The notes under the pieces: model-generated
The model's input: the letters and a program-made list of their open reading frames with translations, nothing else
The model's database searches: none
Told to the model about the DNA's origin: nothing
Shown: piece by piece, positions 20,837 through 33,572 of the stretch
Position numbering within the stretch: the stretch's first letter is position 1
How the letters are laid out: the number at the start of each line of letters is the position of its first letter
Program-made: the position numbers and the translations under genes
Assembly (NCBI RefSeq): GCF_958298935.1
Contig: NC_084921.1
Span: 7,884,001 to 7,948,000, forward strand
Reading direction: 5' to 3'
Length of the DNA stretch: 64,000 nt
Source: Phragmites australis
Taxonomy: Eukaryota; Streptophyta; Magnoliopsida; Poales; Poaceae

Positions 20837-23729
20837 AATTGGCACGCCCAGTGGGACCTGGTTCTCCTCTCATCTTTGCTGTAACGTGGTTGTCGAATTC
20901 GTCTTCACCGTTCATCCAACCTGCACAAGCATGCTGCATGATGATCTTCGGCATGGAGCTGTCCTGATGAAAAGTCCCCTTCTTGCAGGAGGGCTCACCG
21001 CCAACACCTCAATGCCGCTTCTGATTCAATTTGGATCAATCCCACCTATGGCGGTTTTCCATCATGGCTCCAAGGTCTACATGCATCAGACCCAGGATCC
21101 AGCCCAGTTTCAGTCGAATCAGTCCAAGAAGGCGCAGAAGAGAGCTTCTGCCAAGGCTAAGAGGGAGCGTCGTAACTTGATGATTGAAGCCCGTACCCTG
21201 CTGAAGGAGTCCGTGGTGGCTGAGATCAAGGGAGACATTCGGTGTGCACAACAACTACGCATCAAGGCGGCCAACAGGAGTGCAAGTGTCGCGACTCTTT
21301 ATTCCCCTACCCCGACTGCTGTTCCTGAGGTGTCTACACCAAATGTGCAGCACACTGAAGTAGAGCTGCTTGAAGCCTTGGAAGCTGTCTCTGGCAACCT
21401 ACGCCGGCACATGATCAACGCTCGTCATGCATTGAGTCCTCATCCACTCCGCAACTATAGGAGAAAGTACCGCAAGGTGCAACGACTCCATCAACAGATC
21501 AGCTCTCGCATCGCCCAGAGCACCGTACCAGAGGAGGATTGGTCCCTTGATGCAAGGGTCCTTGCAGACAAGGTGTTCACCTACCCCAGCAAACTGGTGC
21601 CGCCGTATGAATTGTTCCCTGATGAATGGGCACATGAACCAACCAAAATCAAGGAACTTGTAAGGCGCACGATCATGAGGGAGTACTGGAAGAGGCAACG
21701 CTCGAGCAAGCAATCCCACCTGCCAGGACCGACCATCTCCTTCGATCATGGCAATAATGCTCTCATTCGCCCGAGCAATTGGGCGTCTTGCCTCACCACG
21801 ACAGCAACTAGCGGTTCCCCTACCCACGCCAATAACAGGTTTACGGTCCTGCAACCTGAAGCACCAGCACCTCAAAGTGAAGACATGCGGCGAGAACTTC
21901 GCCGACTCCAAGACCAAGTGAACCAACTTGGAAGGAGGCTTCGGGATCAAGAAGTGCTAGAGTCTTCATCTACACGAGCAAGAAGTAGGACAGAGCGGTA
22001 CCATCCAAGCCATCGTCCTCAACATGAGCGCCAAACATTGGCACCCCGTCGCAGATCTCCACCCTCTCGGGATGTCCAGCGGAGGCAAGCCACATTGCCT
22101 CCACGTTGGAATCAGTGGTCAAGACGTCAAGACCATTCGGCATCTGCTCGACCAACTCATACATGGCGGGTTCGTGAGTCCACACAAGCTCAAAGGCCCA
22201 TTCGAGCCTCACCTCCTCCAAGGCGAGAAGCCCAAGCACAGAGGCGCCATGGGGTTGATGCGTCTGTCTTGGCTGCACGACAGGATGTGCCAGCACTACT
22301 ACCAACACCATTAATTCCACCAGGAGTCCAGCATGCACCCACAGAGAACCAACGCAAGCGGGAGCGGCGCCGGAGGAACCGTCACGCGCTATACCGGGAG
22401 CTTGAAGATTTGGTGTTGAAACACACTCAAGTCCGCATCCGAGCAGATGGTGAAGTCCACCAAGAAAATGATAGGATCACGTTCCGCATCTCCTCTGACT
22501 TGGAGCGGGATGAAAGGTACAACTATCTCCTTAATCGTCTGACCCCAAGACTGCGCAAGACACAAGCCGATGATGCTAATGAAAAAGAGGAAGTGCCCAT
22601 TCAACAACGCCCTCTAACAATCCTTCAGCGAGGCGAGAGGCAGACACAGGCTACACCAAGCACGTCTTCATCAAGAAGACAACTAGAATTGGAGCAGTCA
22701 TCCACTCCTATGGAAGGAGTCGAGCAAACATTGATTGCCCAAGATGCTGAGATGCCCCCTCAAGCACAACTTGAAGCTAACACCATGCAAGATAAAGTAA
22801 ACCTACAAGCACCAACCATTGTTCCCCCCAATGGAGTTGAGCAAGTGGCAGATGCTTCTTCACCGAAGGAGGACAAGGCAATGGAGAAACCTCAGGAGAA
22901 TGTCGTCATGTGCACTGCATTAGTAGCACACTCGGTACACGAGTCTGACGCCAAGTGGGTTCCACCCCCAGTCACCCACGAGTTCAGCTACCCTTCCGAT
23001 GAGGAAATCACGCCGAATCCCAAGGCGAGCTTCACGACAGCTCTTCTACCCCGACTGGGCCAAGTTCGCTCATGGTTTAAAGGCGTGGAGGAGCCAACAA
23101 GGTCAAGCACATCTACATCTCATGAGGAAGCAAGATTATCGGCACCTTGCCTTCCTATCACTGTAGGAAAGGGCTCGTTGTCAGATGGTGATCAAGCACT
23201 TGCGTCGGACACATCTCCGCGGCGCTACGTTGACATCGCTTCCAGGCTACCCCAAAACCAAGAGGGTCTACAACATGTTGCAGATCGGCCTGGAGCTAAC
23301 ACAAGGCTCAAGTCCATCGCTATTCAAAGAATGAAGAAAGCTCCAAGTGACGAAGCTAGAGAGCATGATGACCTTTGGGATGGAGCCCTAACCGACCCTG
23401 AATCGCCTGCATCACTAGAGGTCCTTTCCAATTCGCCTCACTACCTTGAGCTCAATGCATCCATCCCTTCAGAAGGGGAAGACTATCAAGATGTCCTCAA
23501 TGCCGCGCCAGCGCACATGGCGGTAGATGGACTCCCTGAAGATGCTCAGCATGGTGATCCACCGTCGCACGGAGGGCCACATGGAGCAAGCCTAGAAGAA
23601 CAAGTACAAGAGCAAAGGCAAATGATGAATGAATTAGCAGCAAAGTTCGATAGGTTGGTTGAACTGGTCACATCCTCAGCCCAAAATGCTCCAGCAGGAG
23701 GTGCACCTCCGCCTATTGTGGATCCGTAG
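20796..23729 (+). CDS. Long frame of unknown function ahead of gag
   Basis: 977 codons are open. The first ATG in the frame (20796) is inside the LTR, so the ATG at 20931 is a likelier start. I do not recognise the product. It is very basic near the N-terminus ([17 protein letters not shown]) and has R-rich low-complexity segments in the middle (about residues 390-510). A predicted coiled-coil-like patch ([19 protein letters not shown]) precedes them and a second ([19 protein letters not shown]) lies near the C-terminus. It ends at TAG (23727), then continues in the same frame into gag with no shift. It may be an N-terminal gag extension or an Ogre-like separate ORF1. No zinc knuckle or enzyme motif is visible. 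Confidence 0.65.
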   Translation: MGREILDGFLASKQIGTPSGTWFSSHLCCNVVVEFVFTVHPTCTSMLHDDLRHGAVLMKSPLLAGGLTANTSMPLLIQFGSIPPMAVFHHGSKVYMHQTQDPAQFQSNQSKKAQKRASAKAKRERRNLMIEARTLLKESVVAEIKGDIRCAQQLRIKAANRSASVATLYSPTPTAVPEVSTPNVQHTEVELLEALEAVSGNLRRHMINARHALSPHPLRNYRRKYRKVQRLHQQISSRIAQSTVPEEDWSLDARVLADKVFTYPSKLVPPYELFPDEWAHEPTKIKELVRRTIMREYWKRQRSSKQSHLPGPTISFDHGNNALIRPSNWASCLTTTATSGSPTHANNRFTVLQPEAPAPQSEDMRRELRRLQDQVNQLGRRLRDQEVLESSSTRARSRTERYHPSHRPQHERQTLAPRRRSPPSRDVQRRQATLPPRWNQWSRRQDHSASARPTHTWRVRESTQAQRPIRASPPPRREAQAQRRHGVDASVLAARQDVPALLPTPLIPPGVQHAPTENQRKRERRRRNRHALYRELEDLVLKHTQVRIRADGEVHQENDRITFRISSDLERDERYNYLLNRLTPRLRKTQADDANEKEEVPIQQRPLTILQRGERQTQATPSTSSSRRQLELEQSSTPMEGVEQTLIAQDAEMPPQAQLEANTMQDKVNLQAPTIVPPNGVEQVADASSPKEDKAMEKPQENVVMCTALVAHSVHESDAKWVPPPVTHEFSYPSDEEITPNPKASFTTALLPRLGQVRSWFKGVEEPTRSSTSTSHEEARLSAPCLPITVGKGSLSDGDQALASDTSPRRYVDIASRLPQNQEGLQHVADRPGANTRLKSIAIQRMKKAPSDEAREHDDLWDGALTDPESPASLEVLSNSPHYLELNASIPSEGEDYQDVLNAAPAHMAVDGLPEDAQHGDPPSHGGPHGASLEEQVQEQRQMMNELAAKFDRLVELVTSSAQNAPAGGAPPPIVDP
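20839..20858 (+). other. Primer-binding-site-like sequence
   Basis: TTGGCACGCCCAGTGGGACC starts two bases after the LTR end. It resembles the TTGGCGCCC-type sites of grass Tat elements. The priming tRNA cannot be named with confidence. Confidence 0.6.
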
Positions 23730-23738
23730 ATCCAAGAA

Positions 23739-26700
23739 TTGGAGGGCGCAGCAAGTGCTCGTCCTCGACTGCTAAACATCCCCACCAACTCTGCCAACTC
23801 GGCGCAACCCCTTGCTACGCTGAAGGACTATCATGATATAGTCGAAGACATGGTGAATAGGAAGATGAGGCAAATGGTTAGTGATCAAGCCCCTCGGTCA
23901 ACGGAGAGTGAGCTCGAGAAGCCATATGAAGCGTGGCACGACCTAGTGCCCTTCCCATCAGGATGGCATCCACCCAAGTTCCGTCAATTTGATGGGACCG
24001 GTGACGCAAGGGAGCACCTCGCATACTTTGAAGCAGCATGTGGAGACACTGCTAACACCTCATCATTACTACTTCGGCAATTCTCTGGATCCTTGACCGG
24101 GCCAGCTTTCCACTGGTACAGTCGCCTACCGGTTGGATCTATTAAGAACTGGATTGAAATGAAGGAAGTCTTCAGGAAGCATTTTGTCGCCATAAAGAAA
24201 GACTTCTCCATTGTCGAGCTGTCACAGGTCAAACAGCGACGTGATGAAGCTATTGACGACTACATCGTGCGCTTCCGAAATAGTTACGTGCGCCTTGCTA
24301 GGGAGATGGACCTAGTGGATGCCATTGAAATGTGTGTCCATGGCATGCAACAACACTGGTCACTTGAAGTTTCCCGGCGTGAACCAAGGACGTTCAGTGC
24401 TCTGAGCTCCGCGGTGGCCGCCACCAAGCTGGAGTTCGAGAAATCACCCCAGATCATGGAGCTTTACAAGAATGCAAGAGCCTTTGACCCAACCAAGCGC
24501 TTCAATTCAACGGCCAAAACAAGCAACAACGGGGGCAAAGCCAAGGCGCCAGCAGAGGCAAATGCGACAAGAATCTTCCCCACCATGCCCCAAAGCCAAG
24601 TTCCTACTTTGGGCATGAAGAATGATCAAGCTGGGAACAGACAACGCCCCTCGATCCAGGAGCTCCTCAAGAAGCAATACGTCTTCCGACGAGAGTTGGT
24701 GAAAGGGATGTTCGAGCAGCTGATGGAACACAGCGCTTTGAACCTGCCTGACCCACGGAGGCCTGACCAAGTAAACATGACTAATAATCCATTATATTGC
24801 CCATATCACAGGTATGTTGGCCACGTCATTGAAGATTGCGTCGCCTTCAAGGAATGGCTCCAAAGAGCCATAAATGAGAAGAGGATAAATTTGGATCCGG
24901 AAGCTATCAACCCTGACTACCATGCAGTTAATATGGTGGTGGTAAAGTCGAGCGCTCCACCAGGCGAGGAAAGAGTTGGACATGAAAACTCATGGGCACC
25001 ACTTGCCCAAGTGGAGCACCAACTTGCTAGCATGGTGTTTGCAGCGGCCCCCACCGTTCACAAGGAGGTGCCCCACCTCATTGACGAGCGAGCATGGAAT
25101 GATGTGCGTCGACGACCTCATCCGAGGGGCTTTCTCCCTCGACCACCACGAACAACAACATGGCCATATGCTGCCTTGACAACAAGAAGGTGGCCAGACC
25201 CCAGTCAACGACGTCCACCACGTCGGTTCGTTCCCAAGTCTGAGGGAGATGCACCTTTTCCTCGCCCAGGTCATGTGCTACCTACCTTGATGCAGTTCCT
25301 ACCCAAGAATTGGGAGCAGTTGTCATCAGTAAAGATGGAAGAAGCACAGGAAGGAACAAGTTCTACTCCACCCTCAAGTGTAGCAACCTGCAATGTCATC
25401 CTCGCCTATGAAGATTCTGCAAGCTCAGACTCCGACGGGTTGTTCACAGCAAAGGAGCAAGAAGTGCTACGTATGGATGCCCACCAAGAGGAGGCGCAAG
25501 CCGAAGTCAATATGAACTTGCGAGGAGGAAAGGTTTTACCGGATCCACCGAAGACTAAAGCATCAAAGGTGGATAAGCACACAAAAGATTCAAACCTGCC
25601 AGAAGAAATTCCAGAAGCCTCATGTAAAAAGGCAGGAAAGCAACAAGACATTGACTACAATATCATCGCACATCTCAAGCGGATTCCTGCACTTCTAAGC
25701 GTCTATGATGCTCTCATGCTAGTGCCAGAACTTCGTGAAGCCCTTGTAAAGGCATTGCTTGATCCGGAGCTCTACGAGGTAGCCATGGCCAAGCATCGAC
25801 TCTTCTCCAACCCGTTGTATGTGAATGAAATCACCTTCGACGAAGAAGATAATATAATAGAAGACGGTGACCATAATCGTCCTCTCTACATCGAAGGGAA
25901 CATAGGAGCTGCACATCTTCGCCGAATTCTCATCGACCCAGGGTCCGCCGTGAATATACTACCCGTCCGAAGTCTAATTCGGGCTGGGTTTACAGCAGAT
26001 GAGTTGGAACCTACAGATGTGGTCATCTGCGGCTTCGACAATTCAGGGACATCAACACTTGGTGCCATCACCGTCAGGATTCAGATGTCTACCTATAGCT
26101 TCAAAGTGCGATTCTTCGTCATTGAAGCTAACACTTCATACTCGGCACTCCTAGGGAGGCCATGGATCCACAAATATCGAGTGGTGCCCTCCACCCTGCA
26201 TCAATGCTTGAAATTTCTTGATGGCAACGGGACGCAACAACGTATCACTGGCAACATTTGTCCTTACACTGTCCAAGAGTCGTATCATGCCGACGCTAAA
26301 TATTACTTCCCAGTTGTGGGAAGTGAACACCAGCTCGGACGGACTACACCAGCAGTTGACATATTAGTTAAGCCAGGCGCTACACCGGCACCTGAAGTAA
26401 AGAGCCTCATCACATTGACCTCTCCCATAATCATGAAGACCTCCTCTCAAAGCCACAAGAGCACCAAGCAAGGGCGCGCATGTTCAGTTACCCGTCGTAA
26501 CTCTGAGCCATCATCCTCAAAAGGACAAGAGGCGAATGTTGCGGCACCTACTCCAACAACTGCACCTCTATTGTTGAAGGCTAGGTTCCCAACATCATTA
26601 CCAATCACGTTGAGGTCTACTATGAAATCGACATCATCTTCCTTTGCCTTCCTATCAAAGGAGGGCTCATCAGTCAAGGGACCGCAAGATCATAGTCATC

Positions 26701-26810
26701 TGACTCTTGGGAGCTCTACAGGTTCCCTAGAAGGCAGCAAGATACTCATAAACAACAATGATGCGCCTTCGACGATCACACTACGGGCACGTAGGAGTCC
26801 TAACAAGTAA
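23739..26810 (+). pseudogene. Tat-lineage gag and protease
   Basis: 1,023 codons in the same frame as the upstream and downstream parts. The capsid-type region includes [18 protein letters not shown] and [15 protein letters not shown] knuckle-like [14 protein letters not shown] motif follows. The protease reads [12 protein letters not shown], where the usual DSG or DGG is DPG, then a flap-like [11 protein letters not shown]. The frame ends at TAA (26808), three codons before the next ATG, exactly between protease and RT. In Ogre-type elements this junction is spliced or otherwise bypassed, so the stop may be meaningful; a simple CAA to TAA change is an alternative. Called pseudogene because the polyprotein is interrupted. 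Confidence 0.8.
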
Positions 26811-26813
26811 GCC

Positions 26814-29231
26814 ATGCCCGCGCAAGGAGTCGTTAGGAGAAGGGTTGCCGAGATCGAAGAGGTGGTGAAGGGAACTCTGTGGGTGCAGCCTCCATCACTC
26901 TACATATCGGTAACAACTCCACTGGAGATCTGGGCAATCCCAGATCCTTCTAGTTCTACACCCCAGACTATCTTCTACAGAGTCCCGCAGGTACAACAAT
27001 GTGATTCAATATTTGAATTCCCTAACTTTAACATTGAAACAGAAAAAGCAATGACGACCCTAAAGGTCGATCCTAGAATGACTCGCCTACTGGAAAGGGC
27101 GGGGATCGCTCTTCGTCGGAACAATAGGATGCCGCCGCCACCCGCTATATGTGAGGAATGGTGGGGGCAACCGGAGGACTTTATCAAAAGAAGACCCAAG
27201 GTTCAGCCAAAGTTCGGGCTCGGCTACCACAACACAAAGAGCTACAACACTGAAGATGAAGGACCTGAAGACGTTCGGGTTCACTGCTTCACCATGACTG
27301 CTGCCTTGGGAGACAACATCAACCCCTCCTACCAAGTTCCACAACAAAATCTTGGTGAGATGATGGCCGTTGAGGTCGATGAAGAGCTCGATGCTACATC
27401 GGTACCTCAGGAACTTGAAGGTGGTGGGCAACCAACCATTGATGAGCTCGTAGAGATCAACCTGGGGACAAAGGATGATCCACGACCTATCTTCGTTAGC
27501 TCCACGCTTACAGAAGAAGAACGTGAATACTATCGAAGCTTCCTGATGGAATACCGAGATTGCTTTGCCTGGAACTATAAGGAGATGCCGGGGTTAGATC
27601 CTCGTGTCGCCACTCACAAGTTGGCGATTGACCCACAGTTCCGTCCCGTAAAACAGCCACCAAGGCGCTTGCGACCGGAATTTCAAGACCAAGTCATCGC
27701 CGAGGTTGATAGGCTCATCACAGCGGGATTCATCAAGGAGATACAATATCCCCGCTGGCTTGCCAACATCGTCCCTGTGGAGAAGAAGAATGGACAAGTT
27801 CGAGTCTGCGTTGACTTTCGTGACTTGAATCGGGCCTGTCCCAAAGATGAATTCCCACTGCCAATCACAGAGATGGTTGTTGATTCTACTACAGGTTTTG
27901 GTGCTCTATCCTTCATGGATGGGTCATCAGGCTATAATCAGATCAAGATGGATCCACATGACGCCTTTAACACAGCATTTAGGACTCCCAAGGGCAACTT
28001 CTACTACACAGTGATGCCTTTCGGGTTGAAGAATGCTGGCGCAACATATCAACGTGCCATGACATACATCCTCGATGACCTAATTCATCACTCGGTAGAG
28101 TGCTACGTTGATGACATGGTGGTGAAAACTAAAGACCGTAGGAACCATCAAGATGACCTACGAGTTGTCTTTGAGCGACTGCGTCGACACCAACTCAAGA
28201 TGAATCCACTGAAGTGTGCCTTTGCCGTCCAATCCGGCGTCTTCCTCGGCTTTGTCGTTCGACATCGAGGCGTCGAGATTGAGCCGAAAAAGATCAAGGC
28301 AATCCTCAATATGCCGCCTCCTCAGGAGCTCAAGGAACTGAAGTCATTGCAAGGGAAGCTGGCGTACATCCGGCGCTTCATCTCCAACCTTTCTGGGCGC
28401 ATCCAACCATTTTCGAAGCTCATGAAGAAAGGTGCACCATTCGTGTGGGATGAAGAGTGTCAAAACGGCTTTGACAACATCAAAAAGTATCTTCTTAATC
28501 TTCCTGTTTTGGCTGCTCCTGTAAAGGGGCGCCCGCTTATCCTCTATATTGCAGCACAACCTGCTTCAATAGGCGCCCTACTCGCTCAACACAATGATGA
28601 GGGTAAGGAGGTGGCATGCTACTACCTGAGCCGCACCATGGTGGGTGCAGAACACAATTACGCCCCCATCGAGAAGTTATGCCTGGCCCTAATCTTCGCC
28701 TTAAAGAAGCTAAGGCACTACATGTTGGCACATGAAATCCAGCTTGTTGCAAGAGCGGATCCTATAAGGTACGTTCTAAGTCAGCCTGTGCTCATTGGGC
28801 GACTTGGTAAATGGGCTCTGCTCATGATGGAATTCGACATCACTTTCGTGCCACAGAGGGCAATCAAGGGACAGGCCCTGGCGGAGTTTCTTGCTGCGCA
28901 CCCAGTCCCAGATGACTCCCCTCTCGTCACAAACTTACCGGATGAGGAAGTTTTCACCACCAAACTTGAAGCCCCATGGGAGCTGTATTTCGATGGAGCC
29001 TCACGCACGGAGGCCGAGCCTGATGGAACCCCAAGGAGGAGAGCAGGAGCGGGACTGGTATTCAAGACTCCACAAGGAGGAGTAATGTATCATTCATTCT
29101 CTCTCCTTAAGGAAGAATGCTCCAACAATGAGGCGGAGTACGAGGCGTTCATCTTTGGCCTCCTCTTGGCGCTCTCCATGGAGGTACATTCCTTACGAGT
29201 TCATGGAGATTCCCAACTCATTGTTCGATAG
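26814..29231 (+). pseudogene. Tat-lineage reverse transcriptase and RNase H
   Basis: 805 codons. RT motifs are RVCVDFRDLNRACPKDEFPLP-like at about 27800, MPFGLKNAGATYQRAM and the catalytic YVDDMVVKT (about 28104). The first RNase H region (LILYIAAQ onwards) has lost the usual catalytic first Asp, reading YIAAQ, as expected for the degraded gypsy RNase H of Tat elements. A second, archaeal-type RNase H begins LYFDGASR (about 28984) with NNEAEYEA and HGDSQLIV. TAG at 29229 cuts this second RNase H in the middle; the rest (HVPRSRNAPADALA) follows in frame after it. The stop reads as a CAG to TAG change and should abolish RNase H and integrase production. Confidence 0.88.
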
Positions 29232-30770
29232 ATCAATGATATCTATGAGGTTCGAAAGCCAGAGCTGGTGCCATACTACAATGCAGCCCAGGTACTCATG
29301 AAAAAATTCAACCATATTGAAGTTGTCCATGTCCCACGAAGTAGGAATGCACCAGCCGATGCCTTGGCAAAGCTTGCTGCAGCACTCGTGCTTCCAGAAG
29401 GTGAACCTGCACAAGTGACTGTTGAAGAAAGGTGGCTCCTCCCTGCTGTTCTAGAGCTCGTCCCTGAGGAGTATGAAGTCAATACCGTCACGACGAATGC
29501 TGTCGAGGAGGACGACTGGCTTAGGCCCTTCCTCAACTATTTCAAGCATGGCAGTCTCCCCGACGATCCAGTCAAAAGACGCCAACTGCAACGACGGCTC
29601 CCCTTCTATGTCTACAAGGCGGGAGTCCTATACAGGCGCTCTTATGGGCAAGAAGTCCTTCTCCGATGTGTCAACCGAAGCGAAGCTGAGGAAGTCCTTC
29701 GAGAGATGCATCATGGAGTATGTGGTGGGCATCAAAGCGGACCAAAGATGTATCACAGCATTCGACTTGCTGGATACTATTGGCCCGGCATTATGGCAGA
29801 CTGCATAAGGGTAGCAAAGAGTTGCCATGGATGCCAGATTCATGGTGACTTCAAGCATCAACCACCAGCCGCTCTCCATCCAACTATTCCCTCATGGCCA
29901 TTTGACGCTTGGGGGATCGATGTTATCGGCCCGATTGACCCTCCTTCCTCGGGAGGCCATCGCTTCATCCTTGCCGCTACGGATTACTTCTCCAAGTGGG
30001 CGGAAGTTGTGCCACTACGTGAAGTCAAAAGTGGCAACGTCATCAACTTCTTGGAACGGCAAATCGTATACCGCTTCGGGATCCCACATCACATCACCTC
30101 CGACAATGCCAAAGCATTCAAGTCTGATAGAATGCACAGGTTCATGGATAAATACAAGATCAAGTGGAACTACTCCACCGGCTACTATCCTCAGGCGAAC
30201 GGGATGATCGAGGCGTTTAACAAGACCCTTGGCAAGATACTCAAGAAGACAGTGCACAAGCACCGAAGGGATTGGCATGATCGCCTATTTGAAGCTCTGT
30301 GGGCATACCATGTCACAGTTCGTACCCCAACCCAAGCCACCCCGTACTCTCTCATCTATGGGTGTGAAGCAGTCTTGCCACTGGAGATCCAACTGCCATC
30401 CCTACGGGTGGCTATTTATGAGGAGCTCACTCAGGATGAACAGATACAGCTTCGGTTCCAGGAGCTCGACACCTTAGAAGAAGAGCGTCTCCACGCCCTC
30501 CAGGACCTAGAGTTGTATCGCCAAAACATGGTGAGAGCCTACGACAAGCTCGTCAAGCAACGAGTCTTCAAGAAAGGCGAATTGGTGCTTGTACTGCGAC
30601 GCCCCATCATCATCACGCACAAGACAAAGGGCAAATTTGAACCGAAGTGGGAGGGGCCATACGTCATCGAGCAAGTATATGATGGAGGTGCCTATCAGCT
30701 GGTTGACCAACAAGGATCCCGGCCGATGCCCCCAATCAATGGGAGGTTTTTGAAAAAATATTTTGCTTAA
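29232..30770 (+). pseudogene. Tat-lineage RNase H tail and integrase
   Basis: The frame continues from the TAG; an open segment runs 29268-30770. After the end of the second RNase H comes the HHCC zinc finger (MHHGVCGGHQSG, then CHGCQIHGD), the catalytic Asp in DAWGIDVIGPID, the second Asp in TSDNAKAF and the Glu in ANGMIEAFNKTL. A C-terminal KGELVLVLRRP and WEGPYVI segment completes it. The product ends at TAA (30768). Domains are full length and well kept, and only the upstream stop prevents translation as a polyprotein. Confidence 0.9.
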
Positions 30771-33572
30771 AATATTTTGCCCCTCAGTCAAGCCAAAGTG
30801 CATTAACTGTTGCACCATTTGGTCTTTGTTTTTTTTTTGTTAAAAAAAATGGACTTCAAATGTCCAACAAAAAATGGCTTTTCCTTAATGAGCTAAGCTG
30901 GCGGTGCAAGATTTGGCTTCCCTAGGACTTGTCTGAACATGGCTAAAGCACGCACTCGCCTGATGAAGCATGCAGCGGAATACCCCTCTATACTCACCAC
31001 GCAACACACATGCCAAGCGTCCACTACCGAGGGCAGTGGGAAGATTGACTTGGGTAACCTTTGAGCAACGAGGTCACCATGCTCTTTGTACTTTTTGGCA
31101 TGGGACAACAAACCCCAGGGAAGACTATAGGAGAAGAGCAGAAAAAGGCTACCTGGCACAACACAAGTTGTCGTTCAGTGTGCAGCCATCCGCCATCCCT
31201 GCGAGGTGATAACAAGGGACAAAAAAAAATTCAATTGCCTGTGAGGGTTCAATTAGGTATACAGAGGTGAATCTTCTATCCTCCAAGTTCCTAGAAGGTG
31301 GCGCACAAATCAAGAAAGCATGAAGATGAAGTTACCTCAACTGTGCAAGCATCAAGCGCCTCCAATGTTAAAGAAGGCAAATTTAAGCTCAAGTCTAAAA
31401 AATGGGGTCTCCCAAGAAGACGGCTCCAATTCAAGCATCAAGCAAATCCAATATTGAAGAAAGAAAATCCAAGCCCTCAAGCCTAAAAAATGGGGTCTCC
31501 CAAGAAGACGGCTCCAATTCAAGCATCAAGTAACTTCAACATCAAAACGGCGCAATCGGAAGGCGGAGGATAGTCATTCACCACCCTCAGTAAAAGCAAT
31601 GGCATAATTCCTCAGCCGTTTACCTAGAACCAACCATACCAACTCGGCCGCACCTATGTCTCTCGTCTCAATGAGGCGAGGTCATGCCAGAAAGTGCGAG
31701 TGAGCTGTGGTGCTACTCAATGTGAAGAAGGGCTAGAGCAAGAAATCCCATCGCTACTCGGTAGGGCCATGGAAGCATGATGTCTCTATCTACACGCACT
31801 AAAACAACAAAGTCATCCATCTCAGTCGCTATGGTCATTCAGCGATTCCTGACAGCCAAGTCCTTCGGCAGCCTTATCCCAAACCGCTCCCATAGCCAAT
31901 GCTCAATGGGAAAGCCAACATTTTTTTAAAAAAAATAATACAACAAAAATATATTTTCTTTGTTGATCTCCTTACTTGTTGCATTCGTTAGCCTAACCTA
32001 TATGTGCAACAATACCCATCCACTTTACTTAGCATTGCAGGACATTCGCTTCGCATCTACTAGGAGCAGTGCGGCACACCAACGCGGCTGGGGCCAAACT
32101 GTGAAACCCTTTGGTTCGGTCGGCTGGCACTGCAGCAGTTAAGCAGTCACGACCTGATCAATAAGCCCCTTCATCAAGTGGTACAGCTTATTTTCACCAC
32201 AAGTTGAAGAGGGCACAAGGATATTTGTTGGCTAACATCGTAGCAGCTATGCAACCAGCCTATTCATCCTTTGGAATGTGGCAAGGGCTAGTACGTACAA
32301 AGGATAACTTTCAAAGGCATGAACATACGCCTCAACACCTTGAAGATGGAGCCTAATAACCAAGGAAATACTCACAAAGTGGTGCGCTCAAGAGTCCGGC
32401 CAGGTTGTGTGAGGTAACTTCACAAGCCATGGTGACTGCGCTGCTGCACCATCTCTACACCAAGCGCCGGTCCAGCCTCGATGGTCTTCCCCAGTCGACC
32501 TCATCAAGCCAGTGCATAGATGCTCAAGCTCAAGAGGGCCTGCAATAGCACACGCACATGCATGAGCCATCCAGGAGGTGAGAGAGCTAGGAAAGAAAGC
32601 AATAAAAATAGGAGCACGTGAATACTGCATGGTACTGTAGCCCATTTGCTTGTTACAGCATGTATGTGATCACAACACGGCGTTGGCGACCTGCAGTGGC
32701 TCGATGATTTGCGAGACGTGCTGTGGCAACTCGCTGGTTACAACGGGTGCTAAGCGACAGCCCAATATGGCAGACAATGGCAGCCCGACGTCGAATACTA
32801 CAACAGCTGCCAGATATCTACGCTAGCTTGATGATCTCAACATGATCTAAATTAAAGCTGCGACAGCTGCGACGTAATGACATTAGAGCGTGCTGCGACA
32901 GCGCCCTAACGACCTCCACGCATGTTGCTGCAAGAGCTCGATGACATCAGTTCGTGCATCGGCAGCGATGCGATGATTTCAACATATGTTGCGGCGGAGG
33001 CCTGAAAACTTAGTGTGCGCTACTTCGGCAATGGGATGGCCTCAGTCCAACTGGTGCAACGACCTTACTACCTCAACCTGGGCAGTAACAGCAACCTGTT
33101 TACTTCATCGCCCTTATGGCTGCAGTTCGGCAACCTTGGCGCTTGCAGTCCGACGACCTCGGCATGTGCCACGGCGATTAGCTGGTGGCCTCAGCTTGTG
33201 CCATGTGCAGCTGCAACATGAGACCTAACCATGCATACGTACGCGTGGTTGAAGCAACAAAGAAAACATGGGAGCACCCAGATGGAAACGAAGAAAATAT
33301 GAGCTAACAGAGAGGTTTATTCAAGAGAAATTAGTACGTAATTTGTTCAGACAAATGCTCATCTAATCAAAGGGTGCACTGATAGTGCCCCACTACAATC
33401 TAAAGATCCTAGAGTTCATTTATTGATCCTAAGGAACCCAACCGGAGGAGTCCTTACATTCTACTAAGAGAAAAGCTGAAAAAAAAATCGTTATTGACTC
33501 CTACGGAGCCAACATTGCATGGACCAACCTCATCAGGGGTGCTGAATTATTATTATCAATGGAGTTAACCTC
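30771..33572. other. Spacer between integrase and the antisense gene
   Basis: About 2.8 kb inside the Tat element without a convincing gene. T-rich sequence follows the integrase stop. A two-copy tandem repeat of period 88 bp sits at about 31395-31530, sharing CTAAAAAATGGGGTCTCCCA and the adjacent AAGACGGCTCC block. Between 32640 and 33230 the words GCTGCGACAG, GATGA and AACATG recur loosely. Small open frames here lack any recognisable motif. Confidence 0.6.

Noticed and set aside
26808..26813. Proven stop-codon readthrough between protease and RT
   Set aside because: No readthrough context or pseudoknot could be identified by eye, and a simple CAA to TAA mutation explains it equally well.
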